Source: Balaenoptera acutorostrata
Lineage: Eukaryota > Chordata > Mammalia > Artiodactyla > Balaenopteridae
Reading direction: 5' to 3'
DNA: 64,000 nt
Assembly (NCBI RefSeq): GCF_949987535.1
Contig: NC_080081.1
Coordinates: forward strand, 62,951,603-63,015,602
The translations under genes were made by a program, and so were the position numbers. Shown piece by piece: positions 38,980 through 51,759 of the stretch. The first letter of the stretch is position 1; the number at the start of each line of letters is the position of its first letter. The notes below the pieces were generated by a model that saw only the letters and a program-made list of their open reading frames with translations, was not told where the DNA came from and ran no database searches.

Positions 38980-39994
38980 TGTTTATAATGGGAACAGTGC
39001 ATGGCACAGAAAGCCCTCAAAAGAATATTAGCTATCTTCATCATCATTAATGATGCTTCCATATTCCACATGTGTCAGCATCAATGTTGCATCTATCTCC
39101 ATACCACTTCAAGACCACTGCTTCTACCCAGCTGTGGAAAAGGTTTACACCATTTAACCATATCACCTTGTGCCCATTCTCATTTCTGTCACCAGTGCCC
39201 TTATAATCACTAAAGACTAGCAGCTGGCTTAGTTTTCCTCTCCAAACCAAGTTCTGACCACATCCCTGCTGTCTTCAACAACACTTCAAACAGCCCAGTT
39301 CAACAGGCTGGCCAGGTACAGGTTCTTCTTTTTTTCTAAGTTTCCAGCAATCCTTTCATCAAGAACCAGCCAGAGATCTGCCAGTCCAATCAGGATAAAT
39401 TCTGGATGTTTTACATTTCATTCAAAAACTCTGGAACGGTCAACATTTTAATATGAAATGGATAGACTTTCCCTTAAACACTATGTACAATGTTCTCTAA
39501 TTTGAAGAATCTCTGACCCTAGTGGCAAAACTCTCCCTACATCCAATTAAGGCATTAAACAATTTCCCACTAATTAGCCATTTGACTGACTGACCTAGAT
39601 CCACAAAGATTACTTTAGTCTCTTAGCTCCTTGATTTTCTCCCAATTTATTAACCCCTTCCTGTTTTTGCTTCATTCTTACATAGTCCTCATACTTCAAC
39701 ACCTTTGCCCCTTGTATTTCAATCTTGTTGCCCTGGCAAAAAGCTAACCTTGGGTCACTTCAAGTCTCACTCCAAAAGCTGGGCTGCTAAATGTTGCAAG
39801 AGAAAAAAAAAACAAAAACAAACCTCAACCTCCAATATGGGTATTATCAACTATAGGTCTCCAATCTCAATTAAACTCTCAATGCTTGCTGTTTGGAAAT
39901 CTTTCCAGCCTTCCCTAGGTAGGTTTTGTACAAAAAGCTACTGCTCTCAAGCCCCCTTTTCCATACCCTCCTTCCTCTCTGCAGAAAACCCGGT
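38980..39994. other. Unclassified C/T-rich stretch
   Basis: Pyrimidine-rich on the plus strand, perhaps an old interspersed repeat continuing after the L1 at 41822-42400. I see no family I can name and no supported gene. Confidence 0.35.
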
Positions 39995-40381
39995 CTTCTA
40001 TTTATTTTTTTATTGGAGTATAATTGCTTTACAATGTTGTGTTAGTTTCTGTTGTACAATGAAGTGAATCAGCTATATGTACACATATATCCCCTCCCTC
40101 CCACCCACCCCCTCAATCCCACCCATCTAGGTCATCACAGAGCACCAAGCTGAGCTCCCAATACTATACAGCAGGTTCCCACTAGCTATTTTACACTTGG
40201 TAGTGTATATATGTCAATCCTAATCTCCCAATTTGTTCCCTCCCCTCCCCCCACCCCTGGCATCCACATGTCTGTTTTCTACATCTGTGTCTCTATTCCT
40301 GCCCTGGAAATAGGTTCATCTGTACCATTTTTCTAGATTCCACATATATGCGTTAATATACGATATTTGTTTTTCTCTTTC

Positions 40382-40671
40382 TTTTTTTTTAATTAAATAA
40401 TTTATTTATGGTTGTGTTGGGTCCTCGTTTCTATGCGAGGGCTTTCTTCAGCTGTGGCAAGCGGGGGCCACTCTTTATCGCAGTGCGCGGGCCTCTCACG
40501 ATCGCGGCCTCTCCCATTGTGGAGCACAGGCTCCAGACGCGCAGGCTCAGCAATTGTGGCCCACGGGCCCAGTTGCTCCGCGGCATGTGGGATCCTCCCA
40601 GACCAGGGCTCGAACCCGTGTCCCCTGCATTGGCGGGCAGACTCTCAACCACTGCGCCACCAGGGAAGCCC
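40382..40671 (-). mobile_element. CHR-type SINE, long form, antisense, nested in L1
   Basis: Flanked by a perfect 14-bp duplication TGTTTTTCTCTTTC (40368-40381 and 40672-40685). Confidence 0.95.
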
Positions 40672-40741
40672 TGTTTTTCTCTTTCTGACTTACTTCACTC
40701 TGTATGACAGACTCTAGGTCTATCCACATCTCTACAAATGA

Positions 40742-40812
40742 CCCAATTTCGTTCCTTTTTATGGCTGAGTGATATCCCCCAATTTCGTTCCTTTTTATGG
40801 CTGAGTGATATT
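40742..40812 (+). repeat. 36-bp tandem duplication inside an L1
   Basis: CCCAATTTCGTTCCTTTTTA and following bases occur twice with a 36-bp period, duplicating [11 protein letters not shown] in the reversed ORF2. Confidence 0.92.
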
Positions 40813-42689
40813 CCACTGTATATATGTACCACATCTTTATCCATTCATCTGTCGTTGGACATTTAGGTTGTTTCCATGTCCTGGCTATTGTAAATAGTGC
40901 TGCAATGAACATTGGGGTACATGTGCCATTTTGAACTATGGTTTTCTTAGGGTATATGTCCAGTAGTGGGATTGCTGGGTCATACAGTAGTTCTATTAGT
41001 TTGTTAAGGAAACTCCATACTGTTCTCCATAGTGGCTGTATCAATTTACATTCCCACCAACAGTGTAAGAGGGTTCCCTTTTCTCCACACCTTCTCCAGC
41101 ATTTATTGTTTGTAGATTTTTTGATGATGGCCATTCTGACCGGTGTGAGGTGATACCTCACTGTAGTTTTCATTTGCATTTCTCTAATAATTAGTGATGT
41201 TGAGCAGCTTTTCATGTGCCTCTTGGCCACCTGTATGTCTTTGGAGAGATGTCCATTTAGGTCTTCTGCCTATTTTTTGATTGGATTGTTTGTTTTTTTA
41301 ATATTGAGCTGCATGAGCTGTTTATATATTTCAGATATTAATCCTTTGTCCATTGATTCGTTTGCAAATATTTTCTCCCATTCTGACAGTTGTCTTTTCT
41401 CTTTGTTTATAGTTTCCTTTGCTGTGCAAAAGCTTTTAAGTTTCATTAGGTCCCAGTTGTTTATTTATTTTTTTATTTATTTCCATTACTCTAGGAGGTG
41501 GTTCAAAAAAGATCTTGCTGTGATTTATGTCGAAGTGTGTTCTTCCTATGTTTTCCTCTAAGAGTTTTATAGTGTCTGGTCTTACATTTAGGTCTTTAAT
41601 CCATTTTGAGTTTATTTCTGTGTATGGTGTTAGGGAGTGTTCTAATTTCATTCTTTTACATGTAGCTGTCCAGTTTTCCCAGCACCAATTATTGAACAGA
41701 CTGTCTTTTCTCCATTGTATACCCTTGCCTCCTAGTTGACCAAAGGTGTGTGGGTTTATCTCTGGGCTTTCTATCCTATTCCATTGATCAATATTTCTGT
41801 TTTTGTCAGGCCTTCTATTTACTAAGAAACAAAAACCCATTAGTAGCAATTCCCTCAACTCCATTTCATGCACTGCACCTCCACATTTCCTCCTCAATCC
41901 CATCCCCAATAAACTGCATTTTCAAACATCTTTCTTTCCTTTCATTCTATCACAGCGACAGGGTCTTTCTTCATCGAATATCCCCTCTCCCATTTTTCAA
42001 CCTCTATTTCTCATCATCATGAGTCAACTCAAGTCTCTTTCATCTTATTTAAAAAAAAAAAAAAAAGCTCTTCCTCAACCTACATTTTCTTCTAACTACT
42101 GTCTTCCTTAGCCAAAATTCTTTAAAGAATAGTCTACACTGTTTTCCACTTCTTCACCTCCATTCACTTAGCCAGCTCCCATAAAATTCCATTGACACTG
42201 CTTTTGCTAACATCATCAGCAATCTTCTACTCATGAAACACAATCCTTATGTGGCATCTATGCAGGAGAAAACTGTTAACCATTCATTCTTACCTCCTTG
42301 ACTTCCATAATACCATCCTCTTTGGCCTTCTTCTTCATCTATCCATGATGTTCTTCCCTTATGTTCTGTCTATAACCCTGTAGGCCATTCATCTACTCAC
42401 TCTACAAACTGTGTCTAGAATATTATATTTCCATGGCTTTAATTATCAACTACATATTAATAACTCTGAATCATCTGGGTTTGTTTACTGATGAATTCTG
42501 AAACGTAATGATGTGTAACTTTTCAGTAAGGTTATAAACATATGTATTAGGAAACATTTAGTTAATCTTTAAATATAGGGAAATATTTTTATCTGGTGTT
42601 TAAAGCAGTACAGTATAGTGTTCTGTCTGCCTATATACAGTCTAGGTTGCAATTAGTCAATATATCACAGTGGAACCATTGCTCCTTTT

Positions 42690-44246
42690 GCTTGCTATTG
42701 TTACAACAGCTTTGAGATATAAATTCACAAACCACACAACTGAGCCATTTAAAGTGTACAAATTCAATGGTTTTTAGTATACTCACAGAGTGTGCAACCA
42801 CCACCAAAATCAATTTGAGTATTTTTTCTTTTTCTTTTCTTTTTTAAAAAAAATTTTTGGCCACGCTGCATGGCACACGGGATCTTAGTTCCCCAACCAG
42901 GGATCGAACACGTGCCCCCTGCAGTGGAAGCGGGGAGTCTTAACCACTGGACCACCAGGGAAGTCCCTAGAGTATTTTCATCACTACAAAAAGAAACCTT
43001 GTTTCCTTTAGCAGTCACCTCCCCATTCTACCCAACTCCCACCTCAGTCCTATGCAATATTAATCTACTTTTTGTCTCTAAAGATTTGCCTCTTCTGGAC
43101 AGTCATATAAATAGAATAATATATTATATGTTTTTTTGTAACTGGTTTCTCCACTTAGCGTAACGTTTTCAAGGTTCATTCATGTTGTTTCCTTTTATCA
43201 GTACTACCTTCCTTTTGTTGCTGAATAATACTCCATTGTAAGGATATACCACATTTATCCACTCATTAGCTGATAGACATTTGGATTATTTCTACTTTTT
43301 TACTATTATGAATAAGTTTTGTGGAGAAATGTTTTTATTTCTTTGGGGTACACAACTGGGAATGGAATTGCTGCATCATATTGTAACTCAATGTTTAACC
43401 TTCTGAGGCTGCCAAACTGTTTTCCAAAGTGGTTATACCATTTTACAATCCCACCAACGATGAGGGTTTCCGTTTTGCCACATTCTCACCAACATCTGTT
43501 ATTATCTGTTTTTATTATTTTAGCCATCCTCGTGGGTTTCATGAAGTGGCATCTCATTGTGACCAATGATATTTAGCATATTTTCACGTGCTTATTGGCC
43601 ATCTGTATTTTTTTTTGAAGAAATGTCTATCCAAGTCTACTGCCCATTTTTGAATTGGGTTGGCCTTTTATTATTGAGTTTTAAGAGTCCTTTATATACT
43701 CTAGATATGAGTCCCTTATCAGACATGATTTGCAAATACCTTCCTGCATTCTGTGGGTTTCTTTTCTTAATGATCTCTTTCCCTTTCTTGATGATCTCCC
43801 TTGAAGCACAAATATTTACTTTAATGAAGTACAGTTTATCTATTTTTTATGTGATTGCCTGTGCTTTTGATGTTGTCCCTAAGAAACTAATGCCTGGTCC
43901 AAGGTCACAAAGATTTACACCTACTTCTTTTCTCCTAGAGTTTTTAATATGTTAGATCTTACATTTAGGTCTTTGATCCATCTGAGTTAACAGTGTGTGG
44001 TAGAGGCCTAACTTCGTTCCTTTACGTGAGGATGTCCAGCTCAGTTGTCCCAACACCTTTCGTTGAAAAGACTATTTTTTTCGCCCTGGTGAACTGCTCT
44101 GGCATCCTTGTTGAAAAACCAATTTACTGTAAACGTAAGTTCATTGCTGGATTCTTAATTATATTCCACTGATTTATATGCCTTTCCTTACAACAGTACC
44201 ACACAGTCTTGATTAACGAACCATTACTTTTGATTGATAAACTGTT
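42690..44246 (-). mobile_element. Old L1 (L1M-type), antisense, interrupted
   Basis: Reversed 3'UTR and ORF2: GAGCCATTTAAAGTGTACAA, GAATAATACTCCATTGTAAG, GTGGTTATACCATTTTACAA, ending in ATCCACTGATTTATATGCC-like ORF2. A short SINE splits it. Confidence 0.88.
42826..42968 (-). mobile_element. CHR-type SINE, short form, antisense
   Basis: GCATGGCACACGGGATCTTA, TGCCCCCTGCAGTGGAAGC and CACTGGACCACCAGGGAAGT; GAGTATTTT repeats on both sides. Confidence 0.93.
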
Positions 44247-44260
44247 AAAACAGTACTACT

Positions 44261-44545
44261 GGGGCTTCCCTGGTGGTGCAGTGGTTGAGAATCTGCCTGC
44301 CAATGCAGGGGACACGGGTTCGAGCCCTGGTCTGGGAAGATCCCACATGCCGCGGAGCAACTAGGCCCGTGAGCCACAATTACTGAGCCTGCACGTCTGG
44401 AGCCTGTGCTCCGCAACGAGACTGCGATAGTGAGAGGCCCGCGCACCGCGATGAAGAGTGGCCCCCGCTTGCCACAACTAGAGAAAGCCCTCGCACAGAA
44501 ACGAAGACCCAACACAGCCATAAATAAATAAATAAATATTAAAAA
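44261..44545 (+). mobile_element. CHR-type SINE, long form, young subfamily
   Basis: Variant with GTCTGGAGCCTGTGCTCCGC and GCGATAGTGAGAGGCCCGCG. Duplication AAAACAGTACTACT at 44247-44260 and again ending at 44559. Confidence 0.95.
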
Positions 44546-45425
44546 AAAACAGTACTACTAATCATATGTGAAGACCTCATTCAAGGATAATCCCCCAAGA
44601 AAATATCATATTAGTTTAAAATGAAGTTAAAGGAATTATCCCCACCAGTTTATGATAGTTTATATGCAAAACTAAATTTTTTTTTCAAGCTGCTACCCAT
44701 GAGAAATGAATAAAATGTGTGATGAGGACAGGGAGGGAATATCTGTAAGGAGGCTTAATTTCTGAGATGAAAAGGCAGCCAACATGGATAGTAAATTTCA
44801 GATGTCAGGCTTGAATCATCCCTTCAACTGTAGTTCCCTTTAGCCAGCATCCTTTAAATAAACCGCTGTATTTGTAAATACACAAATTTTGATATATTCT
44901 GCTAGTCCAACAACTTCGGGAATTTAAGCACCTTAAAACTTTAAGCCCAGATCTCTCTCCTGAGCTGGAATGTCTTCTGGATCACTTCCCAAAACACCCC
45001 ACAAGTTCCTTAACATATTCAAAACTGAGTTCATCATTTTCCTCACTGATCTTGCTTCACCTACTGTTTTTACCCTATCTGTAGACAAAAGTACTCTTTT
45101 AAAGTGGGATATTAAACAAACTCAAAAAGTGGTTCTAAGAATTAGATAAGATGAATACTTACAAAAGCACTTGGCACAGTTTGTATCACAAAGTATAGTC
45201 ATCTATGTTCATTTCCCTTTTCTACAGGTTGTAATCAGCATTTCCAGTTTTAAATCCTACCACTTCTCCTGTCCACTGAGTATTTAATGTCAATGATTTA
45301 TTTCTCATTTCTAGATGAAATTCCTTTTCAAATACTCCTAATCTACTTTGGTAGTATCTTGGTTTTTTCCCTAATGCTTCTGATTCCTCCTTAAATGATT
45401 CAATCATTTAAAAATATTTATTTTA

Positions 45426-45762
45426 GGGCTTCCCTGGTGGCACAGTGGTTGAGAATCTGCCTGCCAATGCAGGGGACACGGGTTCAATCCCTGGTCCGGG
45501 AAGATCCCACATTCCACGGAGCAACTAAGCCCGTGCGCCACAACTACTGAGCCTGTGCTCTAGAGCCCATGAGCCACAACTACTGAGCCTGCATGCCGCA
45601 ACTACTGAAGCCCACGAGCCTAAAGCCCGTGCTCCACAATGAGAGAAGCCACCACAATAAGTAGCCTGTGCAGCAAACAGTAGCCCCTGCTCGCTGCAAC
45701 TAGAGAAAGCCCGCGCGCAGCAACAAAGACCCAACACAGCCAAAAATAAATAAATAAAACAA
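45426..45762 (+). mobile_element. CHR-type SINE, long form
   Basis: Complete head, body and (AAAT)n tail. A short deletion lies in the body near 45660. ATTTATTTT-like sequence on both sides. Confidence 0.93.
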
Positions 45763-46169
45763 ATTTATTTTTTTAAAAAATTAATTAAATTAAATGTTTA
45801 TTTTATAGTTGTTCTCTGCTATCTCTATTACTGAATTTCTTACTGAATTCAAAGACTATACTTTTGGTATCTGCACATTACCTATAATAGAGTTATTTTT
45901 TCGTGTGTTTTATGATTTTGCATCATGAGCTTGGGGTAAAAGGACTTTCCTGTCCTTTTCCTGTGCTAGAGGGACTGCTCAAAATTTGAAATACTTAGTC
46001 TTTCTGTAATAGTAATTAAAAAGCAAACAACATAGAATTTAAATACCAGAACATTAAATTATCTCCATGGTAGAAGGCCATTAATAGCTCCTTGCGTGTA
46101 TACTGAGAACAACTTCCAGGCTGAATGTAGACTGAAAAGGGCTTCCTAGCTGCATAGGAGACATAAATT

Positions 46170-46543
46170 CTGATACATATTTTATTTGTTTATTTATTTG
46201 CGTTGGGTGTTTGCGTTGGCTTTCTCTAGTTGCAGCGAGCGGGAGCTACTCTTCATTGCAGTGCACGGGCTTCTCATTGTGGTGGCTTCTCTTGTTGCGG
46301 AGCACAGGCGTGGTGGCTTCTCTTGTTGCGGAGCACAGGTGTGGTGGCTTCTCTTGTTGCGGAGCACAGGCTCGAGGCGCATGGGCTCACTATGTGGCTC
46401 ATGGGCTCTAGAGCACAGGCTCAGTAGTTGTGGCGCAAGGGCTTAGCTGCTCCGCAGCATATGGGATCTTCCCGGACCAGGGCTCAAACCCGTGTCCCCT
46501 GCGTTGGCAGCCGGATTCTTAACCACTGCGCCACCAGGGAAGC
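46170..46543 (-). mobile_element. CHR-type SINE, antisense, with internal 31-bp triplication
   Basis: Reversed copy whose middle unit GTGGTGGCTTCTCTTGTTGC plus following bases is present three times. Confidence 0.93.
46279..46371 (+). repeat. Three tandem 31-bp copies inside a SINE
   Basis: Units start at 46279, 46310 and 46341; they differ at only a base or two near the ACAGGC end. Confidence 0.95.
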
Positions 46544-46806
46544 ACAAGATGAGCATCATTTTGATCAAAAAGGTCTTGTTTAGTATGGAAATTTAAGAAT
46601 GAGTAGGGAACTTCACACCTTCTCTACCAAATTCCATTGGTCTGCTAGCTACAGTTTAAAAAATATAGCAGGGGATGGAGAAGTTTAACTGTACACCTAA
46701 TAACAAAAAGGTGAAACTTATTTCAACTGCTCAAAAAAGATCTATTCCAATTCCATTACAGACGAAATTTCACTGCATCCATAGTCTTAGATGTCAGCTA
46801 GAATTT

Positions 46807-48673
46807 ATTTTATTTTTTAAATTTTTTGGAATTTATGGTTAACTTTTTTTTTCAACATCTTTATTGGAGTATGATTGCTTTACATTGTTGTGTTAGTTGC
46901 TGCTGTAAACAAAGTGAATCAGCTATACATATACATATATCCCTATATCCCCTTCCCTCTTGTGTCTCCCTCCCACCCTCCCTATCCCACCCCTCTAGGT
47001 GGTCACAAAGCACCGATCTGATCTCCCTGTGCTATGCAGCTGCTTCCCACTAGCTATCTATTTTACATTTAGTAGTGTATATATGTCAATGCCACTCTCT
47101 CACTTCATCTCAGCTTACCCTTCCCCCTCCCCATGTCCTCAAGTCCATTCTCTACATCTGGGTCTTTATTCCTGTCCTGCCCCTAGGTTCTTCAGAACCA
47201 TTTTTTTTTTTAAGATTCCATATACATGAGTTAGCATACAGTATTTTTCTCTTTTCTGACTTATTTCACTCTGTATGACAGAATCTAGGTCCATCCACCT
47301 CACTACAAATAACTCAATTTCATTTCTTTTTATGGCTGATAACATTCCATTGTATATATGTCCCACATCTTCTTTTTATTTATTTATTTATTTATTTATT
47401 CATTCATTTCTGGCTGTGTTGGGTCTTCGTTTCTGTGCGAGGGCCTTCTCTAGTTGTGGCAAGCGGGGGCCACTCCTCATCGCGGTGCGCGGGCCTCTCA
47501 CTATCGTGGCCTCTCTTGTTGCGGAGCACAGGCTCCAGACGCACAGGCTCAGTAATTGTGGCTCATGGGCCCAGTTGCTCCGCGGCATGTGGGATCTTCC
47601 CAGACCAGGGCTCGAGCCCGTCTCCCCTGCATTGGCAGGCAGACTCTCAACCACCGCGCCACCAGGGAAGCCCTCACATCTTCTTTATCTATTCATCTGT
47701 CGATGGACACTTAGGTTGCTTCCATGTCCTGGCTATTGTAAATAGTGCTTCAGTGAACATTGTGGTACTTGACTCTTTTTGAATTATGGTTTTCTCAGGG
47801 TATATACCAAGTAGTGGGATTGCTGGGTCATAAGGTAGTTCTATTTTTAGTTTTTTAAGGAACCTCCATACTCTTCTCCATAGTTGCTGTATCAGTTTAC
47901 ATTTCCACCAACAGTGCAAGAGGGTTCCCTTTTCTCCACAGTCTCTCCAGCATTTACTGTTTGTAGATTTTTTGATGATGGCCATTCTGACCACTGTGAG
48001 GTGATACCTCATTGTAGTTTTGATTTGCATTTCTCTAATGATTAGTGATGTTGAGCATCCTTTCATGTGTTTGTTGGCAGTCTGTATATCTTCTTTGGAG
48101 AAATGTCTATTTAAGTCTTCTGCCCATTTTTGGATTGGGTTGTTTGTTTTTTTGATATTGAGCTGCATGAGCTGCTTGTGTATTTTGGAGATTAATCCTC
48201 TGTCAGTTGCTTTGTTTGCAAATATTTTCTCCCATTCTGAGGGCTGTCTTTTTGTCTTGCTTATGGTTTCCTTTGCTGTGCAAAAGCTTTTAATTTTCAT
48301 TAGGTCCCATTTGTTTATTTTTTATTTTATTTCCATTTCTCTAGAAGGTGGGTCAAAAAGGATCTTGCTGTGATTTATGTCATAGAGTGTTCTATGTTTT
48401 CCTCTAAGAGTTTTATAGTGTCTGGCTTTACATTTAGGTCTTTAATCCATTTTGAGTTTATTTTTGTGTATGGTGTTAGGGAGTGTTCTAATTTCATTCT
48501 TTTACATGTAGCTGTCCAGTTTTCCCAGCACCACTTATTGAAGAGGCTGTCTTTTCTCCATTGTATATTCTTGTCTCCTTTATCAAAGTATAAGGTGACT
48601 ATATATGCGTGGGTTTATCTCTGGGCTTTCTATCCTGTTCCACTGATCTATATTTCTGTTTTTATGCCAGTAC
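46807..48673 (-). mobile_element. L1, 5'-truncated, antisense, with nested SINE
   Basis: Reversed 3'UTR (TATTGGAGTATGATTGCTTT, GGTGGTCACAAAGCACCGAT) and ORF2 C-terminal half; the minus frame at 47689-48300 is open with [19 protein letters not shown], one cysteine-cluster neighbour changed. A worn duplication TCAGCTAGAATT / TCAGCTAGCATT flanks it. Ordinary 3'UTR. Confidence 0.9.
47376..47674 (-). mobile_element. CHR-type SINE, long form, antisense, nested in L1
   Basis: Perfect 12-bp duplication CACATCTTCTTT at 47364-47375 and 47675-47686. Confidence 0.95.
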
Positions 48674-48884
48674 TCAGCTAGCATTTTAAAAAACTGAGGA
48701 GATTTTTCACTTTACAGATAACTTTGCAATGGGATTCCTTTCAAACATAAGTTTTCCTGATTAACACAAGAGGGCTGGAAAGATAGGACTAGAAGATAGG
48801 TCCTTATGTTTCAAAGAGTTTAAAATTTTAGAGCAATACCAGGAAATAATTTAATGCAAGAATGCTACCCAAAATAGAGAAAGG

Positions 48885-49030
48885 AGAATTGTTACACATT
48901 ATGAATATATTCAATATCTTAACTGTGGTGATGGGTTCATGAGACTATACATGTCAAAGCTTATCAAACGTGTACTTTAAATATGTGCAGTTTATTGTAT
49001 GTTAATTATACCTCAAAGAACTGCTTTTTA
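48885..49030 (+). mobile_element. Old L1M 3' end
   Basis: TGTGGTGATGGGTTCATGAG and GTATGTTAATTATACCTCAA are the L1M 3'UTR terminus. Confidence 0.72.
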
Positions 49031-49109
49031 AAAAATAAGCCTTAGTGAATATGACTCAAACTATTAAAAAACCATATTTCTATGTACCTTTTTAAGGTAT
49101 TAAAGCTAC

Positions 49110-49260
49110 AAGAGTGATGCAACGGAAAGAGTACCTGAATGGTTGTGCCACTAGTTATGTGATCTTGAGCACATTACTTAATCTCTCTGAACTCCAGATT
49201 CCTTATTTAAGAAATGAAGATACCGTGATCTATCTCCCTGGGACAGTACAGTGAAAGTAC
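49110..49260 (+). mobile_element. MIR fragment
   Basis: CACTAGTTATGTGATCTTGA, GCACATTACTTAATCTCTCT and GAACTCCAGATTCCTTATTT are in MIR order. Confidence 0.78.
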
Positions 49261-49513
49261 TTGCAATAACTGGTCCTTCATGATGTCTACGAAATACGAT
49301 TTGTTATTTACTCTATGAAGTAGGTGTACCTATATAAACCATTCATTCAAACTTATGCTTTAGTAATTCATCAAATATCAATGTGAGCACCAAAAGCAAA
49401 CACATCTTATATATAACCTAAATCAAGGTCCAAAACGTACATACTTCTATTATCATTTTTCATCTTTCTACTTTCAAGCTATTTGTATCTTTATATTTAA
49501 AATGCAGCTATTG

Positions 49514-49841
49514 AGACTTCCCTGGTGGCACAGTGGTTAAGAATCCGCCTGCCAATGCAGGGGACACGAGGTCAAGCCCTGGTCTGGGAAGATCCCACAT
49601 GCCATGGAGCAACTAAGCCCACAAGCCACAATTACTGAGCCTGTGCTCTAGAGCCCACAAGCCATAACTACTGAAGCCCGCGCGCCTAGAGCCCTGCTCC
49701 GCAACAAGAGAAGCCACCACAGTGAGTAGACTGTGCACGGCAACAAATAGTAGTCCTCGCTCACCGCAACTAGAGAAAGCCCGCACACAGCAATGAAGAC
49801 TTAACACAGCCGAAAAATAAATAAATAAATAAAAATAAAAT
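49514..49841 (+). mobile_element. CHR-type SINE, long form
   Basis: Complete copy. Flanked by AAAATGCAGCTATTG (49499-49513) and AAAATGCAGCCATTG (49842-49856). It is 150 bp from an inverted copy. Confidence 0.95.
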
Positions 49842-49991
49842 AAAATGCAGCCATTGTGGGGAGTATATAGTTGGGTTTTGCTTCTTAATCCAGTCTGACA
49901 ATTTCTGCCTTTTAATTAGAGTACTTTCGTTCATTTATATTTAATGTAATTATTGGTGTGGCTGAAATTAGGCATTTGTTGTCCTATTTTT

Positions 49992-50298
49992 TTTTTAATT
50001 TTTTTATTTACTATTTATTTATTATTTTTATTTTTGGCTGTGTTGGGTCTTCGCCTCTGCGCGAGGGCTCTCTCCAGTTGCGGCGAGCGGGGGCCACTCC
50101 TCATCGCGGTGCGCGGGCCTCTCACCATCGCGGCCTCTCTTGTTGCGGAGCAGAGGCTCCAGACGCTCAGGCTCAGTAGTTGTGGCTCACGGGCCCAGTT
50201 GCTCCGCGGCATGTGGGATCCTCCCAGACCAGGGCTCGAACCCGTGTCCCCTGCATTAGCAGGCAGACTCTCAACCACTGCGCCACCAGGGAAGCCCC
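49992..50298 (-). mobile_element. CHR-type SINE, long form, antisense
   Basis: Perfect 15-bp duplication TGTTGTCCTATTTTT at 49977-49991 and 50299-50313; low divergence. Confidence 0.96.
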
Positions 50299-50555
50299 TG
50301 TTGTCCTATTTTTGTTTTCTATTGTCTCATCTATTTTTTGTCTGTTTCTCTATTCCCACTTGCTTGCCTTCTTTTAGGTTAATCAATTTTTTTTAGTATT
50401 CTGTTTGATTGCTCTACTAGCCTTTTAGGTTTGCCTTTTTATTTTTTTATTAGTTTTCTCACTAGGGATTACAATATGAATCTTTAACTTTAAACAATCT
50501 ATATAGAATTAATGTTCTACTACTCAACTTAAACTAAATGGCCCAGCATTTGTGC

Positions 50556-50590
50556 ATGTGTGTGCGTGCGTGCACGTGTGCACACAAATG
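50556..50590 (+). repeat. Alternating purine-pyrimidine tract
   Basis: GCATGTGTGTGCGTGCGTGC followed by ACGTGTGCACAC; such tracts can adopt left-handed DNA. Confidence 0.85.
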
Positions 50591-51064
50591 CATGCATAAT
50601 ACAGCAGATTGCCAAGCATTTGGGCAGATCTTACATGCAAATTTTAGGACTCACTCTCTTTATAGCTCCTGATCTTCCAGGATTTCTGGCTGTTTTGTCA
50701 GCCTGGAACTCTGTACTCTTATACTTCGAGCCTTATAATAAGGCTGTAGTATTCTGCCCCAAGAAGTGGGACGATTATAGAGTGACTCTCATACTAAAAC
50801 CCACTAACCCACAAATTTCATCAGACGGTTATGTTTTAAGAATCAGCTCGCCTCCAGTTTCTGCCTGCTTTTGATCACTCTCCAGTACCTTTAAGTGAAA
50901 ATTTTAATATATTTTGTCCAGAGCTTATAGTTGTTCAATAACTCTAAGGTACTGCAGCATTACTGGAAGACAGAACCCCATGTTACTCTTATTACATACA
51001 CTTTTCCATTCTGAATGCCTTCATTAAGTAAGGTAATTTGTGCTAGTATTAGGCATAATTTGCC

Positions 51065-51755
51065 TTTTTCTTTAGTAACAGCTTTATTCAGATATAATAC
51101 ACATATCATAAAATTCACCTTTGAAATATAAGTTCAGTGGGTTTCAATATATTTAGAGTTGTGCAACCATCAACATTTTCCTACCACAAAAAAAAACCAC
51201 ATACCCTTTATCATTCATTCCCCATACCCGTACTCTGTATCCCTTGGCAATCACAAATCTACTTTTTTTTTTTTTAATTAATTAATTAATTTTATTTTTG
51301 GCTGTGTTGGGTCTTCGTTTCTGTGAGAGGGCTTTCTCTAGTTGTGGCAAGCAGGGGCCACTCTTCATCGCGGTGCGCGGGCCTCTCACTATCGCGGCCT
51401 CTCTTGTTGCGGAGCACAGGCTCCAGACACGCAGGCTCAGTAGTTGTGGCTCATGGGTCTAGTTGTTCCGCGGCATGTGGGATCTTCCCAGACCAGGGCT
51501 CGAACCCGTGTCCCCTGCATTAGCAGGCAGATTCTCAACCACTGCGCCACCAGGGAAGCCCCCATATCTACTTTCTGTATCTATGGATCTGACTGCCTGG
51601 CCATTTCATATAAATGGAAACATAATATGTGGGCCTTTTGTTGGTTTGGCTTCTTTACTTAGCATAATGATTTTGAGATTCATCTACGTTATAGCATATT
51701 TCAGTACTTGTTTTTGTTGCTGAATAATATTCCACTGAATGGATATACCACATTT
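51065..51755 (-). mobile_element. Old L1M 3' end, antisense, interrupted
   Basis: AACAGCTTTATTCAGATATA, AGTTGTGCAACCATCAACAT, and after the SINE TATAAATGGAAACATAATAT and TGAATAATATTCCACTGAAT. Confidence 0.85.
51266..51565 (-). mobile_element. CHR-type SINE, long form, antisense
   Basis: Complete reversed copy; ATCTACTTT repeats at 51257-51265 and 51566-51574. Confidence 0.95.
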
Positions 51756-51759
51756 AGTA

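Larger units (their letters stand above)
40005..41811 (-). mobile_element. L1, 5'-truncated, antisense, with nested SINE
   Basis: Reversed cetartiodactyl 3'UTR (TATTGGAGTATAATTGCTTT, CAGAGCACCAAGCTGAGCTC) followed by reversed ORF2 C-terminus. The minus-strand frame keeps the cysteine cluster and [18 protein letters not shown] but has frameshifts. CTTCTATTTA duplication at 39995-40004 and 41812-41821. It has the ordinary 3'UTR, unlike L1-A and L1-B. Confidence 0.93.
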
